A DNA stretch of 64,000 nucleotides from Pseudomonadaceae bacterium SI-3. Its GTDB lineage: Bacteria > Pseudomonadota > Gammaproteobacteria > Pseudomonadales > Pseudomonadaceae. Location of the stretch: positions 3,720,001 through 3,784,000 of the forward strand of contig CP026511.1 of assembly GCA_004010935.1 (NCBI GenBank). The letters run 5' to 3'. Shown in pieces: positions 18,274 through 30,933 of the stretch (position 1 is its first letter; the number at the start of each line of letters is the position of its first letter). The position numbers were made by a program, and so were the translations under genes. A model generated the notes under the pieces. That model was given only the letters and a program-made list of their open reading frames with translations. It had not been told where the DNA came from and ran no database searches.

Positions 18274-19173
18274 TCAGGTCGACAGTAGCAGCATCCACAA
18301 GGGCAAGCTGATCACCGCCAAAAGTGTCGAGAGAAACACCGTCGAGCTGACTGCGCGGGTGTCTTCCTGATTGACCACGAAGGCCAGCACGTTGACACCG
18401 CTCGGGCACGCGGCCAGCAATACCAACACGCTCAAGGCGTCATGACTGAGGCCCGGCATCCATCTGCCGACATGCCAGACCAGCAATGGAAACAGAGCTA
18501 GCTTCACCAGCGTCAGCCCGAGAGCCGTGGCGCTAGGCCGCAACCGATAACGTGACAGACTGATGCCCAGCACCATCAGCGCACAAGGCAACGCAGCCTG
18601 GGCGAGCCAATCAGCGACACGCCAGATCGGCAGCGGCAGGTCCCAGCCGGATATGTTCAACAACGCACCGAGCAACAGGCCAACAATGAGCGGGTTGGCC
18701 AAATTCTTCAGCAACGCCACGGCATTGACCTTTTGCCCCGAGCCGAACGCGTTGTAAAAGCTTTGTAGCGAGAACAGGACCAGGCTGTGAAACACCAGAA
18801 TGGCGAACACGTACACGAGGCTCGCCGGCCCGAGCAACGTGGTCACCAGAGGGATCCCGACCAACACGTTATTCGAGTAGGCCGCGGTCAAGCCTAGGGG
18901 CGACGCTCGCCCGAGCAGACGGTGAGCAATCAGCGCCACCACCACGAAAACGGTGAGTACCGGCCCGAAATAGGCCAATAACAGTGTCACTGACATCCCG
19001 TCGCTAAGCTGCGCACGGGCAATGCCGGTGAACAAGACTGCCGGCATGAACAATTTGAAGGTGATATTGGCGAGCCCAGCTGCCGCCTCCCCCGCCAGCC
19101 AGCCACGCCAGCCCAACAGGTAGCCGAGCATGATCAAGCCGAAGATCGGCAATATTGCCTGAAACACCACCAC
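18274..19173 (-). CDS. AEC (auxin efflux carrier) family permease
   Basis: The 299-residue protein consists of about ten hydrophobic segments in two halves. The first is LPIFGLIMLGYLLGW, and the re-entrant second half has PLVTTLLGPASLVYVF and LAACPSGVNVLAFV, typical of the AEC family (bile/arsenite/riboflavin superfamily). Substrates in bacteria include malate and other organic acids; the substrate here is not predictable. It starts with a run of three GTG codons (19173-19165), with GGAG seven bases before the first, so the exact start is uncertain by two codons. Confidence 0.85.
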   Translation of the reverse strand: MVVFQAILPIFGLIMLGYLLGWRGWLAGEAAAGLANITFKLFMPAVLFTGIARAQLSDGMSVTLLLAYFGPVLTVFVVVALIAHRLLGRASPLGLTAAYSNNVLVGIPLVTTLLGPASLVYVFAILVFHSLVLFSLQSFYNAFGSGQKVNAVALLKNLANPLIVGLLLGALLNISGWDLPLPIWRVADWLAQAALPCALMVLGISLSRYRLRPSATALGLTLVKLALFPLLVWHVGRWMPGLSHDALSVLVLLAACPSGVNVLAFVVNQEDTRAVSSTVFLSTLLAVISLPLWMLLLST

Positions 19174-19306
19174 GCGGCTTCTCCAGCAATCGTTGCGACT
19201 TCATGTCGCCCCGCAAAAGACCGCGCAGAATACCCGAGTCTCGCGTCAGATCACCACATCACGCCTAGGCCGATGCGCCCAGCGTAGATATCGCCACGTT
19301 GGGCGC

Positions 19307-20233
19307 TCAGGCCTGGGTGTGCTGCGCGGCACCCGCGGCTGCAACAGCTGCGGCCTCGGCCAGCGCATCGAGCACAATGGAAAGGTCGTCATGCCAGTCG
19401 TGGGTTTCGATGCCAAATGTCGTCTCGAACTTCGAGCAATCGAGTACCGACCAAGCCGGTCGGCGCGCGGGGGTGGGGTATTGAGCGGTGCTAATAGGCG
19501 ATACCTTGGGGCGGGTAGCAAGCATGCCCTTGGCTTCCGCCTGACGGAAAACTTCCACGGCGAAATCGAACCAGGTACACGGGGAGCGCCCACTGTAATG
19601 GTAGAGGCCCCACGCCAAAACGCCGTTCTGGGCATAACGCTGCGCCAGTTCCAGCAACGCATCGGCAATGCTACCAGCCTGAGTGGGACAGCCATACTGA
19701 TCGGCAACCACCGATAGGGCGTCGCGCTGGCAGCCAAGGCGTAGCATGGTTTTCACGAAATTGTGGCCATGCACCCCATAGACCCAGCTGGTTCGCAAAA
19801 TAAGATGCTCGTCCAGCACGGCTTGAATGGCCGCTTCGCCCGCCAGTTTGCTAGCACCATAAACACCTGTTGGCGCGACTTCATCTTCCTCTCTATAAGG
19901 CGCTTGAGCATTTCCGGAAAACACATAATCAGTGGAGATGTGCAGCAGGGGAATGGAGGCTTGACGAGCCGCTTGCGCCAGCCGTTCTGCACCGTCGCGG
20001 TTTACGCTATAGGCCCTCTCACTGTGCGTCTCGGCGTTGTCGACATGCGTGTAAGCGGCCGCATTGATGATAAGCCCCGGCTTGAGCCGGCTAACCAGAT
20101 CAGCCACCTGCCCCGCGTCCGTGATGTCAAGATTGTCGCGAGTCATGCCGAGCGCTTCGAGACCGTACCCGCTGGCACGGTTTATCAATTCGTGACCGAC
20201 CTGGCCACCGGCTCCGCATACTAGGATTCGCAT
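19307..20233 (-). CDS. rmlD: dTDP-4-dehydrorhamnose reductase (orphan)
   Basis: RmlD reduces dTDP-4-keto-L-rhamnose to dTDP-L-rhamnose for surface polysaccharide. The 308-residue SDR protein has the nucleotide site CGAGGQVGHEL at the start, the STDYVF strand near residue 105, and the YGASKLAGE catalytic Tyr-X3-Lys near residue 128. The C-terminus carries an Ala-rich tail (EAAAVAAAGAAQ) longer than usual. ATG 20233 has GAGG eight bases upstream. rmlB, rmlA and rmlC, normally its operon partners, are not in this window. Confidence 0.92.
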   Translation of the reverse strand: MRILVCGAGGQVGHELINRASGYGLEALGMTRDNLDITDAGQVADLVSRLKPGLIINAAAYTHVDNAETHSERAYSVNRDGAERLAQAARQASIPLLHISTDYVFSGNAQAPYREEDEVAPTGVYGASKLAGEAAIQAVLDEHLILRTSWVYGVHGHNFVKTMLRLGCQRDALSVVADQYGCPTQAGSIADALLELAQRYAQNGVLAWGLYHYSGRSPCTWFDFAVEVFRQAEAKGMLATRPKVSPISTAQYPTPARRPAWSVLDCSKFETTFGIETHDWHDDLSIVLDALAEAAAVAAAGAAQHTQA

Positions 20234-20608
20234 CTGGTTAGCGCCTCGTTCAAGGCCTGCCGTAAAACGGCAGGCATGGATTCGTAACAAACTCGATACA
20301 CGCATCAGTCTGCAGCTACCGAGATAGCGCGGCCCGCGCTTGGTTCAGGCCAGCATAAATGCGTTTTGTTCCGCCCGATCGAGGCGTAGCAAGAATTATT
20401 GTGCTTGCGCTGACCTAACGCGTAGCCTCGGGCCGTGAGCAGGATGTCCCATCCATGCCGTCGCCGGGCCGGTTGCGCCAGCCGGCAATGCTAACACGAG
20501 TGAAACTCGAGGCCGGCAACGGGGACCAAACAGAATAGGCGGCGCGGCAAATCGCCAGACGCCACTGCCAGTAGGTCCACATCGCTATCCCACCAGGAGG
20601 ACGCCGTC
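20234..20608. other. Gene-free 375-base spacer
   Basis: Near its left end lies a perfect 9-bp inverted repeat, GCCTGCCGT/ACGGCAGGC with loop AAA (20255-20275), 22 bases upstream of the rmlD start, so it would fold in the rmlD leader. The rest must contain the promoters of rmlD (-) and of the gene at 20609 (+). I see no open frame with coding character and no clear sigma-70 boxes. Confidence 0.6.
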
Positions 20609-21007
20609 ATGCCTAGAGGCGAGAAATCCAAATACACCGATACACAACAACGTAAAGCCGAACATATCGAAGACAGCTATGAAGAGCGCGGCGTACCAGC
20701 TAAAGAAGCAGAAGCGCGAGCCTGGGCCACTGTCAACAAACAATCCGGTGGGGGCGAAGGCAAAGGCGGTTCGGGGCAAGAGAAAAGCGAGACAGCCAAG
20801 CGAGCCGACCGCAAGGATTCAGCACATCGAGCGGCAGAGGCTCGCTCCGGCGATTCACCCAACAAGAGCTCGGCACGTAGCGACCGTTCAGGTAGCACAT
20901 CCCTTACTGATCTCACCCGCGACGAACTGATGCATAAAGCGCAGGAGCGTGATGTGCACGGTCGTTCGAAGATGCGCAAGGACGAGCTGATAAAGGCGCT
21001 CAGTTGA
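20609..21007 (+). CDS. Basic low-complexity protein with C-terminal Rho-N/SAP-like motif
   Basis: The 132-residue protein begins MPRGEKSKYTDTQQRKAEHIEDSYEERGVPAKEAEARAWATVNK, in sections a pattern common in Pseudomonas proteins labelled plasmid stabilization protein or DUF7218. A Gly/Ser/Lys-rich linker (about 48-97) follows. It ends with LTDLTRDELMHKAQERDV, then MRKDELIKALS, resembling the Rho N-terminal/SAP helix-loop-helix that binds nucleic acid. Nothing shows an actual plasmid role. The ribosome site AGGAGGA lies at 20596-20602. The stop overlaps the next small gene. Confidence 0.8.
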   Translation: MPRGEKSKYTDTQQRKAEHIEDSYEERGVPAKEAEARAWATVNKQSGGGEGKGGSGQEKSETAKRADRKDSAHRAAEARSGDSPNKSSARSDRSGSTSLTDLTRDELMHKAQERDVHGRSKMRKDELIKALS

Positions 21008-21150
21008 TGGGAAATAGAATGCAGGAACCCGACCCTCGGGACGATGGGACACCAAGCCCGATTCCCGAACCTGAACGCAAAGAACCCGGTGAGCCAATTC
21101 CTATTGAAGAGCCGGGCAAGCCGGAACGCCCCAGTGACGGACGCGGCTAA
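21007..21150 (+). CDS. 47-residue Pro/Glu-rich small protein
   Basis: An ATG shares its A with the stop of the preceding gene (TGATG), and a 47-codon frame follows ending at TAA 21150. The product (MGNRMQEPDPRDDGTPSPIP, then repeated PEP/EPG units, ending PSDGRG) is acidic and about one quarter proline, so it is probably disordered. ATG 21019 (MQEPDP) is an alternative start. Similar short MQEPDP-type proteins occur in Pseudomonas genomes. The overlap argues for translational coupling with the Rho-N-like gene. Function is unknown. Confidence 0.6.
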   Translation: MGNRMQEPDPRDDGTPSPIPEPERKEPGEPIPIEEPGKPERPSDGRG

Positions 21151-21256
21151 ACTTTCCGCATCCCTGCCTATCACAGCTTAGGGCCCAGCGAAACGCCAGC
21201 AGGCGCGACGGCCACCCGGCTGCGCATATCGCGCGCCACAGACCCAGGAGACCGTG

Positions 21257-21790
21257 ATGAGTTACGTGCAATTGAGCGATAAACAGACTTTGCGCGAGCG
21301 CGCGCGCCAGCATGTTGAAAACGGCGCGGTGACCGAAAGCTACTCGGCCGACCGCGATACGGTGATCAACCTGCTCAATGAGGCGCTGGCGACCGAGCTG
21401 GTCTGCTACCTGCGCTACAAGCGCCACTACTATATGGCCACAGGCTTGAAATCGAGCGTCGCCGCTGAGGAGTTTCTCGAGCACGCCAATGAAGAACAAG
21501 AGCATGCCGACCGTCTGGCCGAACGCATCGTTCAGTTGGGTGGCGCCCCGGACTTCAACCCGGACAGCCTCACCGAGCGCGCCCATGCGCAATATGCCGA
21601 AGGTAATGGCCTACGCGATATGGTGTTCGAGAATCTGGTGGCGGAGCGCATCGCGATCGACAGCTATCGCGAAATCGTCCAATACATCGGCGATAAAGAC
21701 CCGACAACGAGGCGCATTTTCGAAGACATTCTTGCTCAGGAAGAAGAGCACGCCGACGACATGGCTGGTCTGCTAGATGGAATGAACTGA
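21257..21790 (+). CDS. Bacterioferritin-like di-iron protein lacking the haem-ligand Met
   Basis: The 177-residue protein has the ferritin four-helix pattern. Di-iron ligand candidates are E47 in NEALATEL, E80 and H83 in NEEQEHAD, and E/H residues in ILAQEEEHADD. In true bacterioferritin the haem-binding Met lies in DEMKHAD; here that position is Gln (Q81 in EEQEHAD), so haem binding is not expected. The extra N-terminal 30 residues are also unlike classical Bfr. It is likely an iron-storage or Dps-like detoxifying protein. ATG 21257 has AGGAG eight bases upstream. Confidence 0.85.
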   Translation: MSYVQLSDKQTLRERARQHVENGAVTESYSADRDTVINLLNEALATELVCYLRYKRHYYMATGLKSSVAAEEFLEHANEEQEHADRLAERIVQLGGAPDFNPDSLTERAHAQYAEGNGLRDMVFENLVAERIAIDSYREIVQYIGDKDPTTRRIFEDILAQEEEHADDMAGLLDGMN

Positions 21791-21818
21791 AGGCAGTTCA
21801 CGAACCTCACGTTGTCCT

Positions 21819-21846
21819 CAAAAAAAGGCCACCCGAAGGTGGCCTT
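21819..21846 (-). terminator. Intrinsic terminator of lpxC
   Basis: AAGGCCACC (21825-21833) pairs with GGTGGCCTT (21838-21846), and the A run at 21819-21826 becomes a U run after the stem on the minus strand. It starts 22 bases past the lpxC stop and also stops plus-strand readthrough from the ferritin gene only weakly. Confidence 0.88.
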
Positions 21847-21867
21847 AAAAAGGAAAGAGAGTACAGC

Positions 21868-22791
<924 letters not shown>

Positions 22792-22830
22792 CTAGTGCGC
22801 TGTTGCGAATGGTTTCCAACAAAGGTGGCG

Positions 22831-22836
22831 ATCATA
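22831..22836 (-). promoter_or_regulatory. Candidate lpxC -10 box
   Basis: On the minus strand TGCTATGAT gives an extended -10 (TATGAT) 52 bases before the lpxC start. The -35 region is poor. This would let lpxC be transcribed apart from ftsZ. Confidence 0.5.
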
Positions 22837-22890
22837 GCAGAACCCAACTTTGCTGAATACCAATCACCCCGATAGTCCTGATACATCCAA

Positions 22891-24078
22891 TCAATCAGCC
22901 TGACGACGCAAGAATGCCGGGATGTCCAGGTAATCCAAGTCCTCCTGAGGATTCATTTTCGCCGCGGTAGCCGCTGCGTGGGCCTGATTACGCATCACGG
23001 TCGGGCGGTCCAGGTCACGATAGTTCACTGCTGCCTGGTCCTGACGCGCGGCTGGGGCGGTCTGCGGCGCGACGGCTGCAGTCTGCAAGGTATTGTCTAC
23101 AACCTTGACCGGCTTCTCATTGCGCGGTCCGAGACCAGTGGCCACAACCGTCACGTGCAGTTCGTCCAGCATATCGGGGTCGATAACGGCACCGACCTTA
23201 ACGGTCGCTTCGTCGGAAGCGAACGCCTCGATAATCTCACCCACCGCAGCGTACTCGCCCAGCGAAAGATCCAGACCAGCGGTAATGTTAACCAGAATGC
23301 CACGCGCGCCCTGCAGGTTGACGTCTTCCAGCAGTGGGTTGCGGATCGCGGCCTCGGTGGCCTCGCGAGCGCGGTTCGGACCGGTGGCACAACCCGTCCC
23401 CATCATGGCCATGCCCATCTCGCCCATGACCGTTTTAACGTCAGCGAAGTCGACGTTCATCAGGCCTGGACGCTGCATGATGTCGGAGATGCCGCGCACG
23501 GCACCGGTCAGCACATCGTCAGCCTTGGCGAAGGCGGAAAGCAGGCTCGCATCCTTGCCGAGGATGGTCAGCAGCTTTTCGTTGGGGATGGTGATCAGCG
23601 AGTCGACACACTCGGACAGCTGGCGAATGCCTTCGTCGGCGACCTGCATGCGACGACGCCCTTCGAACGGGAACGGACGGGTCACGACTGCAACGGTGAG
23701 AATGCCCATTTCCTTGGCCACCGAGGCGATGACCGGCGCGGCGCCGGTGCCGGTACCGCCGCCCATGCCGGTGGTGATGAATACCATGTCGGCGCCCTGC
23801 AGCACCTCGGCAATGCGCTCGCGGTCATCCATCGCGGCCTGACGACCGATATCAGGATTGGTACCGGCGCCCAGCCCCTTGGTAATGGCCGAACCCAACT
23901 GCAGTACGGTCCGGGCTTCGATTTTCTTCAGCGCCTGAGCATCGGTGTTGGCGCAGATGAATTCCACACCTTCAACGTTGTTGCGCACCATGTGATTGAC
24001 GGCGTTGCCGCCGCCTCCGCCTACGCCAATGACCTTGATCACTGCACTTTGCGGGGTATGATCTACGAGTTCGAACAT
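22891..24078 (-). CDS. ftsZ: Cell division protein FtsZ
   Basis: FtsZ polymerises with GTP into the division ring. The 395-residue tubulin homologue has GVGGGGGNAVNHM at the nucleotide pocket, the tubulin signature GGGTGTGAAP near residue 106, and the T7 synergy-loop NVDFADVKTVM near residue 208. The C-terminal tail DYLDIPAFLRRQAD is the conserved site that binds FtsA and ZipA. The ribosome site GGAGAGAGG lies upstream. It follows ftsA after 47 bases. Confidence 0.99.
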   Translation of the reverse strand: MFELVDHTPQSAVIKVIGVGGGGGNAVNHMVRNNVEGVEFICANTDAQALKKIEARTVLQLGSAITKGLGAGTNPDIGRQAAMDDRERIAEVLQGADMVFITTGMGGGTGTGAAPVIASVAKEMGILTVAVVTRPFPFEGRRRMQVADEGIRQLSECVDSLITIPNEKLLTILGKDASLLSAFAKADDVLTGAVRGISDIMQRPGLMNVDFADVKTVMGEMGMAMMGTGCATGPNRAREATEAAIRNPLLEDVNLQGARGILVNITAGLDLSLGEYAAVGEIIEAFASDEATVKVGAVIDPDMLDELHVTVVATGLGPRNEKPVKVVDNTLQTAAVAPQTAPAARQDQAAVNYRDLDRPTVMRNQAHAAATAAKMNPQEDLDYLDIPAFLRRQAD

Positions 24079-24125
24079 TTCCCTCTCTCCTTCCAGCTTT
24101 CTAGTTTTAGGTACAGCCGCACTGC

Positions 24126-25373
24126 TCAGAAATTGCCCTGGATCCAGCTCTTGAGCCGGTCCACGACAGATGTTTTGGGTTCTTCGGCGAAATTACCGAG
24201 ACCGGACATGGATGCGCCGTCGGTCTGCTTGCGCATTCCGTAAAGCAACAGGCCCACACCCGTTGAATAGATGGGATTGCGGACCACGTCCGCGAGTCCT
24301 TTGACGCTATGGGGTACGCCTAGGCGCACCGGCATGTGGAAGATTTCTTCTGCGAGTTCGACGGCGCCTTCCATCTTGGCTGTACCGCCGGTGAGAACGA
24401 TCCCTGCTGGAACCAGATCCTCGTAGCCACTGCGACGCAGCTCGGCCTGAATCAAGGTGAAGAGTTCGTCATAGCGCGGCTCCACGACTTCGGCCAGAGC
24501 CTGACGTGAGAGTTCCCGCGGCGGCCGCTCGCCGACGCTCGGTACCTTGATGGTCTCGCCAGGCCCAGCCAACTTGGCCAGTGCGCAGGCGTAGCGGATC
24601 TTAATCTCCTCCGCATACTGAGTCGGAGTGCGCAGCGCCATGGCGATGTCGTTGGTGACTTGGTCACCTGCAATCGGAATGACAGCGGTATGCCGGATAG
24701 CGCCTTCGGTGAAGATGCAAATGTCGGTGGTCCCGCCACCGATATCCACCAAGCAGACGCCCAGCTCTTTCTCATCATCGGTCAGCACAGCATGGGCCGA
24801 GGCGAGCTGTTCCAAGATGATGTCGTCAACCTCTAGACCACAACGACGTACGCACTTTTCGATGTTCTGCGCTGCATTGACCGCACAGGTGACCACATGG
24901 ACCTTGGCTTCCAGGCGTACCCCGGACATGCCCAGTGGTTCGCGCACACCTTCCTGGTTATCAATCACGTAATCCTGCGGCAGCGTGTGCAGAACCCTTT
25001 GATCAGCCGGGATCGCCACAGCCTGTGCAGCGTCGAGCACACGTTCGAGGTCGGCGGTGCTGACTTCACGATCACGGATGGCAACGATGCCGTGCGAGTT
25101 GAGGCTGCGGATATGGTTGCCAGCCAGGCCGACGAACGCAGAATGGATTCGGCAGCCCGCCATCAGCTGAGCTTCTTCAACTGCGCGCTGGATCGACTGA
25201 ACGGTGGACTCGATATTGACCACCACGCCTTTTTTCAATCCACGCGACGGATGGGTCCCGATCCCGACGATCTCGAGCTCGCCATCCGGCGTCACTTCGC
25301 CGACCAGCGCCACCACCTTGGAGGTGCCGATATCGAGACCGACGATCATCTTGCCGCTTTGCACGCTAGACAT
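24126..25373 (-). CDS. ftsA: Cell division protein FtsA
   Basis: FtsA is the actin-like ATPase that tethers FtsZ to the membrane and signals to later divisome proteins. The 415-residue protein has the ATPase phosphate loops VGLDIGTSKV and VDIGGGTTDI, an adenosine motif VLTGGTAKMEG, and the C-terminal amphipathic helix VVDRLKSWIQGNF, which binds the membrane. Start ATG 25373 (MSSVQSGKM) is chosen because GAGG lies nine bases upstream; ATG 25382 would leave only one base after it. That GAGG overlaps the ftsQ stop. Confidence 0.98.
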   Translation of the reverse strand: MSSVQSGKMIVGLDIGTSKVVALVGEVTPDGELEIVGIGTHPSRGLKKGVVVNIESTVQSIQRAVEEAQLMAGCRIHSAFVGLAGNHIRSLNSHGIVAIRDREVSTADLERVLDAAQAVAIPADQRVLHTLPQDYVIDNQEGVREPLGMSGVRLEAKVHVVTCAVNAAQNIEKCVRRCGLEVDDIILEQLASAHAVLTDDEKELGVCLVDIGGGTTDICIFTEGAIRHTAVIPIAGDQVTNDIAMALRTPTQYAEEIKIRYACALAKLAGPGETIKVPSVGERPPRELSRQALAEVVEPRYDELFTLIQAELRRSGYEDLVPAGIVLTGGTAKMEGAVELAEEIFHMPVRLGVPHSVKGLADVVRNPIYSTGVGLLLYGMRKQTDGASMSGLGNFAEEPKTSVVDRLKSWIQGNF

Positions 25374-25385
25374 GTGTTTCATTCC

Positions 25386-26243
25386 TCAATTCTTCGCTAC
25401 GACGGATTCGTCCGTCGTGGTCGGGCTCGGCTCCCGCCACGCAACGGCGAGGCCATTGGCGTAGCGAAGGTCGATCCGCGCAATTTTGTCGCTCTCCTGC
25501 GCCAGCTCTTGCTGGTAGATGGCAGTGAAGCGCCGCATTTTTTCGATTATCTGATCCCTTCCCAATAGCAGCTCGACGCCCTGCCCGGTCGTCACAAACC
25601 AGCTGCCCCGTGCTCGCAGTTCCAGGCGAGCAATGGAGAAACCGAGGGGCCGCAGCATCTGGCTGAGCACTTGGTACTGCTGCATCACCCGCTGCTGGGC
25701 CCGCTTCGGACCATATAACTGCGGCAAGTGTTCATACCGAGCCAAATTGTCCGGCGCGAAGGCCTGACCGTTGTTGTTCAGCAGCGATTCGTCGCCCCAG
25801 CGGGCAATGGGCAATTGCTCGTCAAGACGCACCATGACCTCATCCGGCCAGATTCGACGCGCTTCGACATGGGCTATCCACGGCATCTGTTCAAGGTCGC
25901 GACGCAAAGCGTCGAGATCAACCTTAAAGAAACTGGCTTCGACAAACGGCGCCATGCGCGCCTGCACCGCTTGCTGATCGACGTAGGTCAGTTCGCCCCG
26001 AACGCTTACCTTGGCAATCGGCCGATCGGCATAGGGCGCGAGATAGTCACCCAGTTGGTAAAGCCCCACAGCCAGCCCCACAAGCAATACCGGCCACAGT
26101 GCACGCTTGAGCGAACCCAGGCTCGGCCGAGGCAAGCGCGCCGAAAGCGGTTCGCGCTGCACCAGGCGGCTCGCACCCCGCTGTACCGGCTTACGCGAGG
26201 TGCGGCCGGTGGCGGGTTGAGAGTGACGCAGCGTGGTGATCAT
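25386..26243 (-). CDS. ftsQ: Cell division protein FtsQ
   Basis: FtsQ links early and late divisome proteins through FtsB-FtsL. The 285-residue bitopic protein has a basic cytoplasmic tail of about 45 residues, one membrane helix ([17 protein letters not shown]), a POTRA domain (about 75-145, [18 protein letters not shown]) and the FtsQ beta domain. The stop TGA precedes ftsA by 12 bases and starts the ftsA ribosome site. It follows ddlB after three bases. Confidence 0.95.
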   Translation of the reverse strand: MITTLRHSQPATGRTSRKPVQRGASRLVQREPLSARLPRPSLGSLKRALWPVLLVGLAVGLYQLGDYLAPYADRPIAKVSVRGELTYVDQQAVQARMAPFVEASFFKVDLDALRRDLEQMPWIAHVEARRIWPDEVMVRLDEQLPIARWGDESLLNNNGQAFAPDNLARYEHLPQLYGPKRAQQRVMQQYQVLSQMLRPLGFSIARLELRARGSWFVTTGQGVELLLGRDQIIEKMRRFTAIYQQELAQESDKIARIDLRYANGLAVAWREPSPTTTDESVVAKN

Positions 26244-26246
26244 CGA

Positions 26247-28640
<2,394 letters not shown>

Positions 28641-28648
<8 letters not shown>

Positions 28649-29711
28649 GCGCCACCTCCAGACAGATATCGACGACGGTTCGGGTGGCGTCCGGCCGAGC
28701 CAGGCGACGTGCCGTGGCTCCCATGGCCTTGAGTTTTTCCGGCTGCATCATTACCTCGGTCAACTGCGCGGCCAGTGCGGCAGCATCGGTCTTTGCTTGG
28801 GGAAGAAGAACGGCGGCGCCTTCCTTCGCCAGATATTCGGCGTTACGGGTCTGGTGGTCGTCGATCGCGTGGGGCAGCGGCACCAGAAACGAAGGCAGCC
28901 CGGCAGCTGCCAGCTCGCACACCGTCAGCGCGCCGGAGCGGCAGATCACCAGATCGGCCCAGGCATAAGCCCGCGCCATATCCTTTATGAACGGGGCAAC
29001 CTCAGCGTCGACACCTGCTGAGACATAGCGCTCCTGAGTAATCTCGGCGTGCTGCTTGCCAGCCTGATGGAAGACCTCAGGACGCAGCTCGCTAGGCAAC
29101 TGGGCGAGCGCCTCCGGCAACAGCTTGTTCAGCGGTTCAGCACCCAGGCTACCGCCTAGCACCAGCAGCCGTGGGCGGCGGCCAAGCAACGTCTGTCTCG
29201 GCGTCTCGAGAAACAACTCATGGCGCACGGGATTACCGGTGGTGCGGCGCTTCGAGCTTGCGCCGAATGTATTCGGAAACGCCTCGCAGACGCGCTGCGC
29301 AAAGGGCACCAGGCTGCGATTGGCAGTTCCAGCGACAGCGTTCTGCTCGTGGATCACCAGAGGGACCCCTGCCAACTTAGCGGCCAGCCCGCCCGGGCCC
29401 GTCACGTAGCCACCAAGCCCAAGCACACAAACCGGTCGTAGATCACGGATCACGCGCCGCGCCTGACCAAGCGAGCGCAGCAGCTGGAACGGCGCCTTGA
29501 GCAAAGACCCCAGTCCCTTACCACGCAATCCGCTTACCTGAATCAGATGCAGCGGCAATCCAGCAGCGGGAACCACTTCGTTTTCGATGCCTCGCGGCGT
29601 GCCCAGCCAGTGCACGCTATAGCCACGGTTCTGAAACTCGTGAGCGCAGGCCAACGCCGGAAATACATGCCCCCCGGTTCCGCCCGCCATGATCAAAACA
29701 TTACCGCCCAT
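28641..29711 (-). CDS. murG: Lipid II synthase MurG
   Basis: MurG transfers GlcNAc from UDP-GlcNAc onto lipid I to make lipid II on the cytoplasmic membrane face. The 356-residue GT-B enzyme has the N-terminal [12 protein letters not shown] loop, [23 protein letters not shown], and the donor-site [20 protein letters not shown]. Start ATG 29711 ([11 protein letters not shown]) has a GGGGG ribosome site seven bases upstream inside ftsW; the 23 extra codons possible from 29780 lie fully in ftsW and are not family sequence. Confidence 0.97.
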
Positions 29712-30933
29712 ACGCGGCCCCCTTGCTCTGGGGTGCAGGCGCCTCAGCAAAATCCTCTTCGCTGAATTCGGCATCTTCACTGCCCAGCACCGTACGGCTT
29801 TCCCACTCGATGCGCAGCAGCAAGGCCATGCTGGCGCAGGTCACCACCAGCGAGCTGCCGCCATAACTCAGGAACGGCAAGGTCAGACCTTTGGTCGGCA
29901 ACAGCCCGATATTCACGCCAACGTTGATCAGGAACTGACCGAGCCAAAGGAACGCAACGCCCCAGGCGATATAAGCGGCGAAGAACTGCCGCGCCCGTTC
30001 GGCCGCAAGCCCGATGTACAAGGCGCGAACGCCAACGAAAGCGAACAGCAGAATGGTCAGCAGCGCCCCCACCATGCCCAGCTCTTCGGCGAGCACGGAA
30101 AAAACGAAATCGGTATGCGCCTCAGGCAGATAGAATTGCTTTTGCACGCTGTTGCCGAGACCAACACCCAGCCATTCACCACGCCCAAATGCGATCAAGG
30201 CCTGCGTCAGCTGGTAGCCCGCACCGTACTGATCAGCCCAGGGATCGGTGAAGGTGATCAACCGCTGCAGTCGGTACTCCTGCGTCTGTACCAGAACGAA
30301 CACCGCGCCGACAGCGAGCAGAACCAGCAGGCTGAATCGAACCAGGCCGACGCCCCCGAGGAACAGCATGGCGACCGCCGCTCCCATCATCACCACGGTC
30401 GCACCGAAGTCCGGCTCAAGCAGGAGCAGCATGGCCATGGGAAGCAAAACCAGAAACGGTTTGAGAAAGCCCCATAGGCTTTCCCGCACCTCTTGTTGGC
30501 GGCGCACCAGATAACCGGCGAGGTAAACCACGACGAACAGCTTGGCCAATTCCGACGGCTGTACGTTGAAGGCGCCGAAGCCGATCCAGCGCATGGAACC
30601 GTTCACCTCGCGACCGATGCCTGGAATCAACACCAGGATCAACAGCACGAAAGCACCGATCAGCAGCATCCAGTCCAGCCGCTGCCAGACTGAGAGGGGC
30701 ACCAACAGAACCAAGGCTGCGGCGACAAGTCCGAGCAGGACGTACACCAGGTGGCGGATCATGTAATACATGGGATTGCCGACGTTCACCGCTGCGACTT
30801 CGGAGGACGCGGAAGTGATCATGACCAAGCCAAGGCCCAACAACGCCAGGCAGCCTGCGAGCATCGGGAAGTCGAGGTCCAGACCGCGACGGCTGAACAG
30901 GGGCGAAGGCGCACTACGCAAGAATGCGAGCAT
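29701..30933 (-). CDS. ftsW: Septal peptidoglycan glycosyltransferase FtsW
   Basis: FtsW is the SEDS polymerase that works with FtsI at the septum. The 410-residue protein has about ten membrane segments. SEDS features include RWIGFGAFNVQPSELAKLF, the large extracellular loop with TDFVFSVLAEELG, and the GLTLPFLSYGGSSL motif near the C-terminus. Start and stop overlap murD (TGATG) and murG (11 bases). Confidence 0.97.
   Translation of the reverse strand: MLAFLRSAPSPLFSRRGLDLDFPMLAGCLALLGLGLVMITSASSEVAAVNVGNPMYYMIRHLVYVLLGLVAAALVLLVPLSVWQRLDWMLLIGAFVLLILVLIPGIGREVNGSMRWIGFGAFNVQPSELAKLFVVVYLAGYLVRRQQEVRESLWGFLKPFLVLLPMAMLLLLEPDFGATVVMMGAAVAMLFLGGVGLVRFSLLVLLAVGAVFVLVQTQEYRLQRLITFTDPWADQYGAGYQLTQALIAFGRGEWLGVGLGNSVQKQFYLPEAHTDFVFSVLAEELGMVGALLTILLFAFVGVRALYIGLAAERARQFFAAYIAWGVAFLWLGQFLINVGVNIGLLPTKGLTLPFLSYGGSSLVVTCASMALLLRIEWESRTVLGSEDAEFSEEDFAEAPAPQSKGAAYGR

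Noticed and set aside
22978..24243. 421-codon open frame opposite ftsZ
   Set aside because: Shadow of ftsZ; no recognisable domain.
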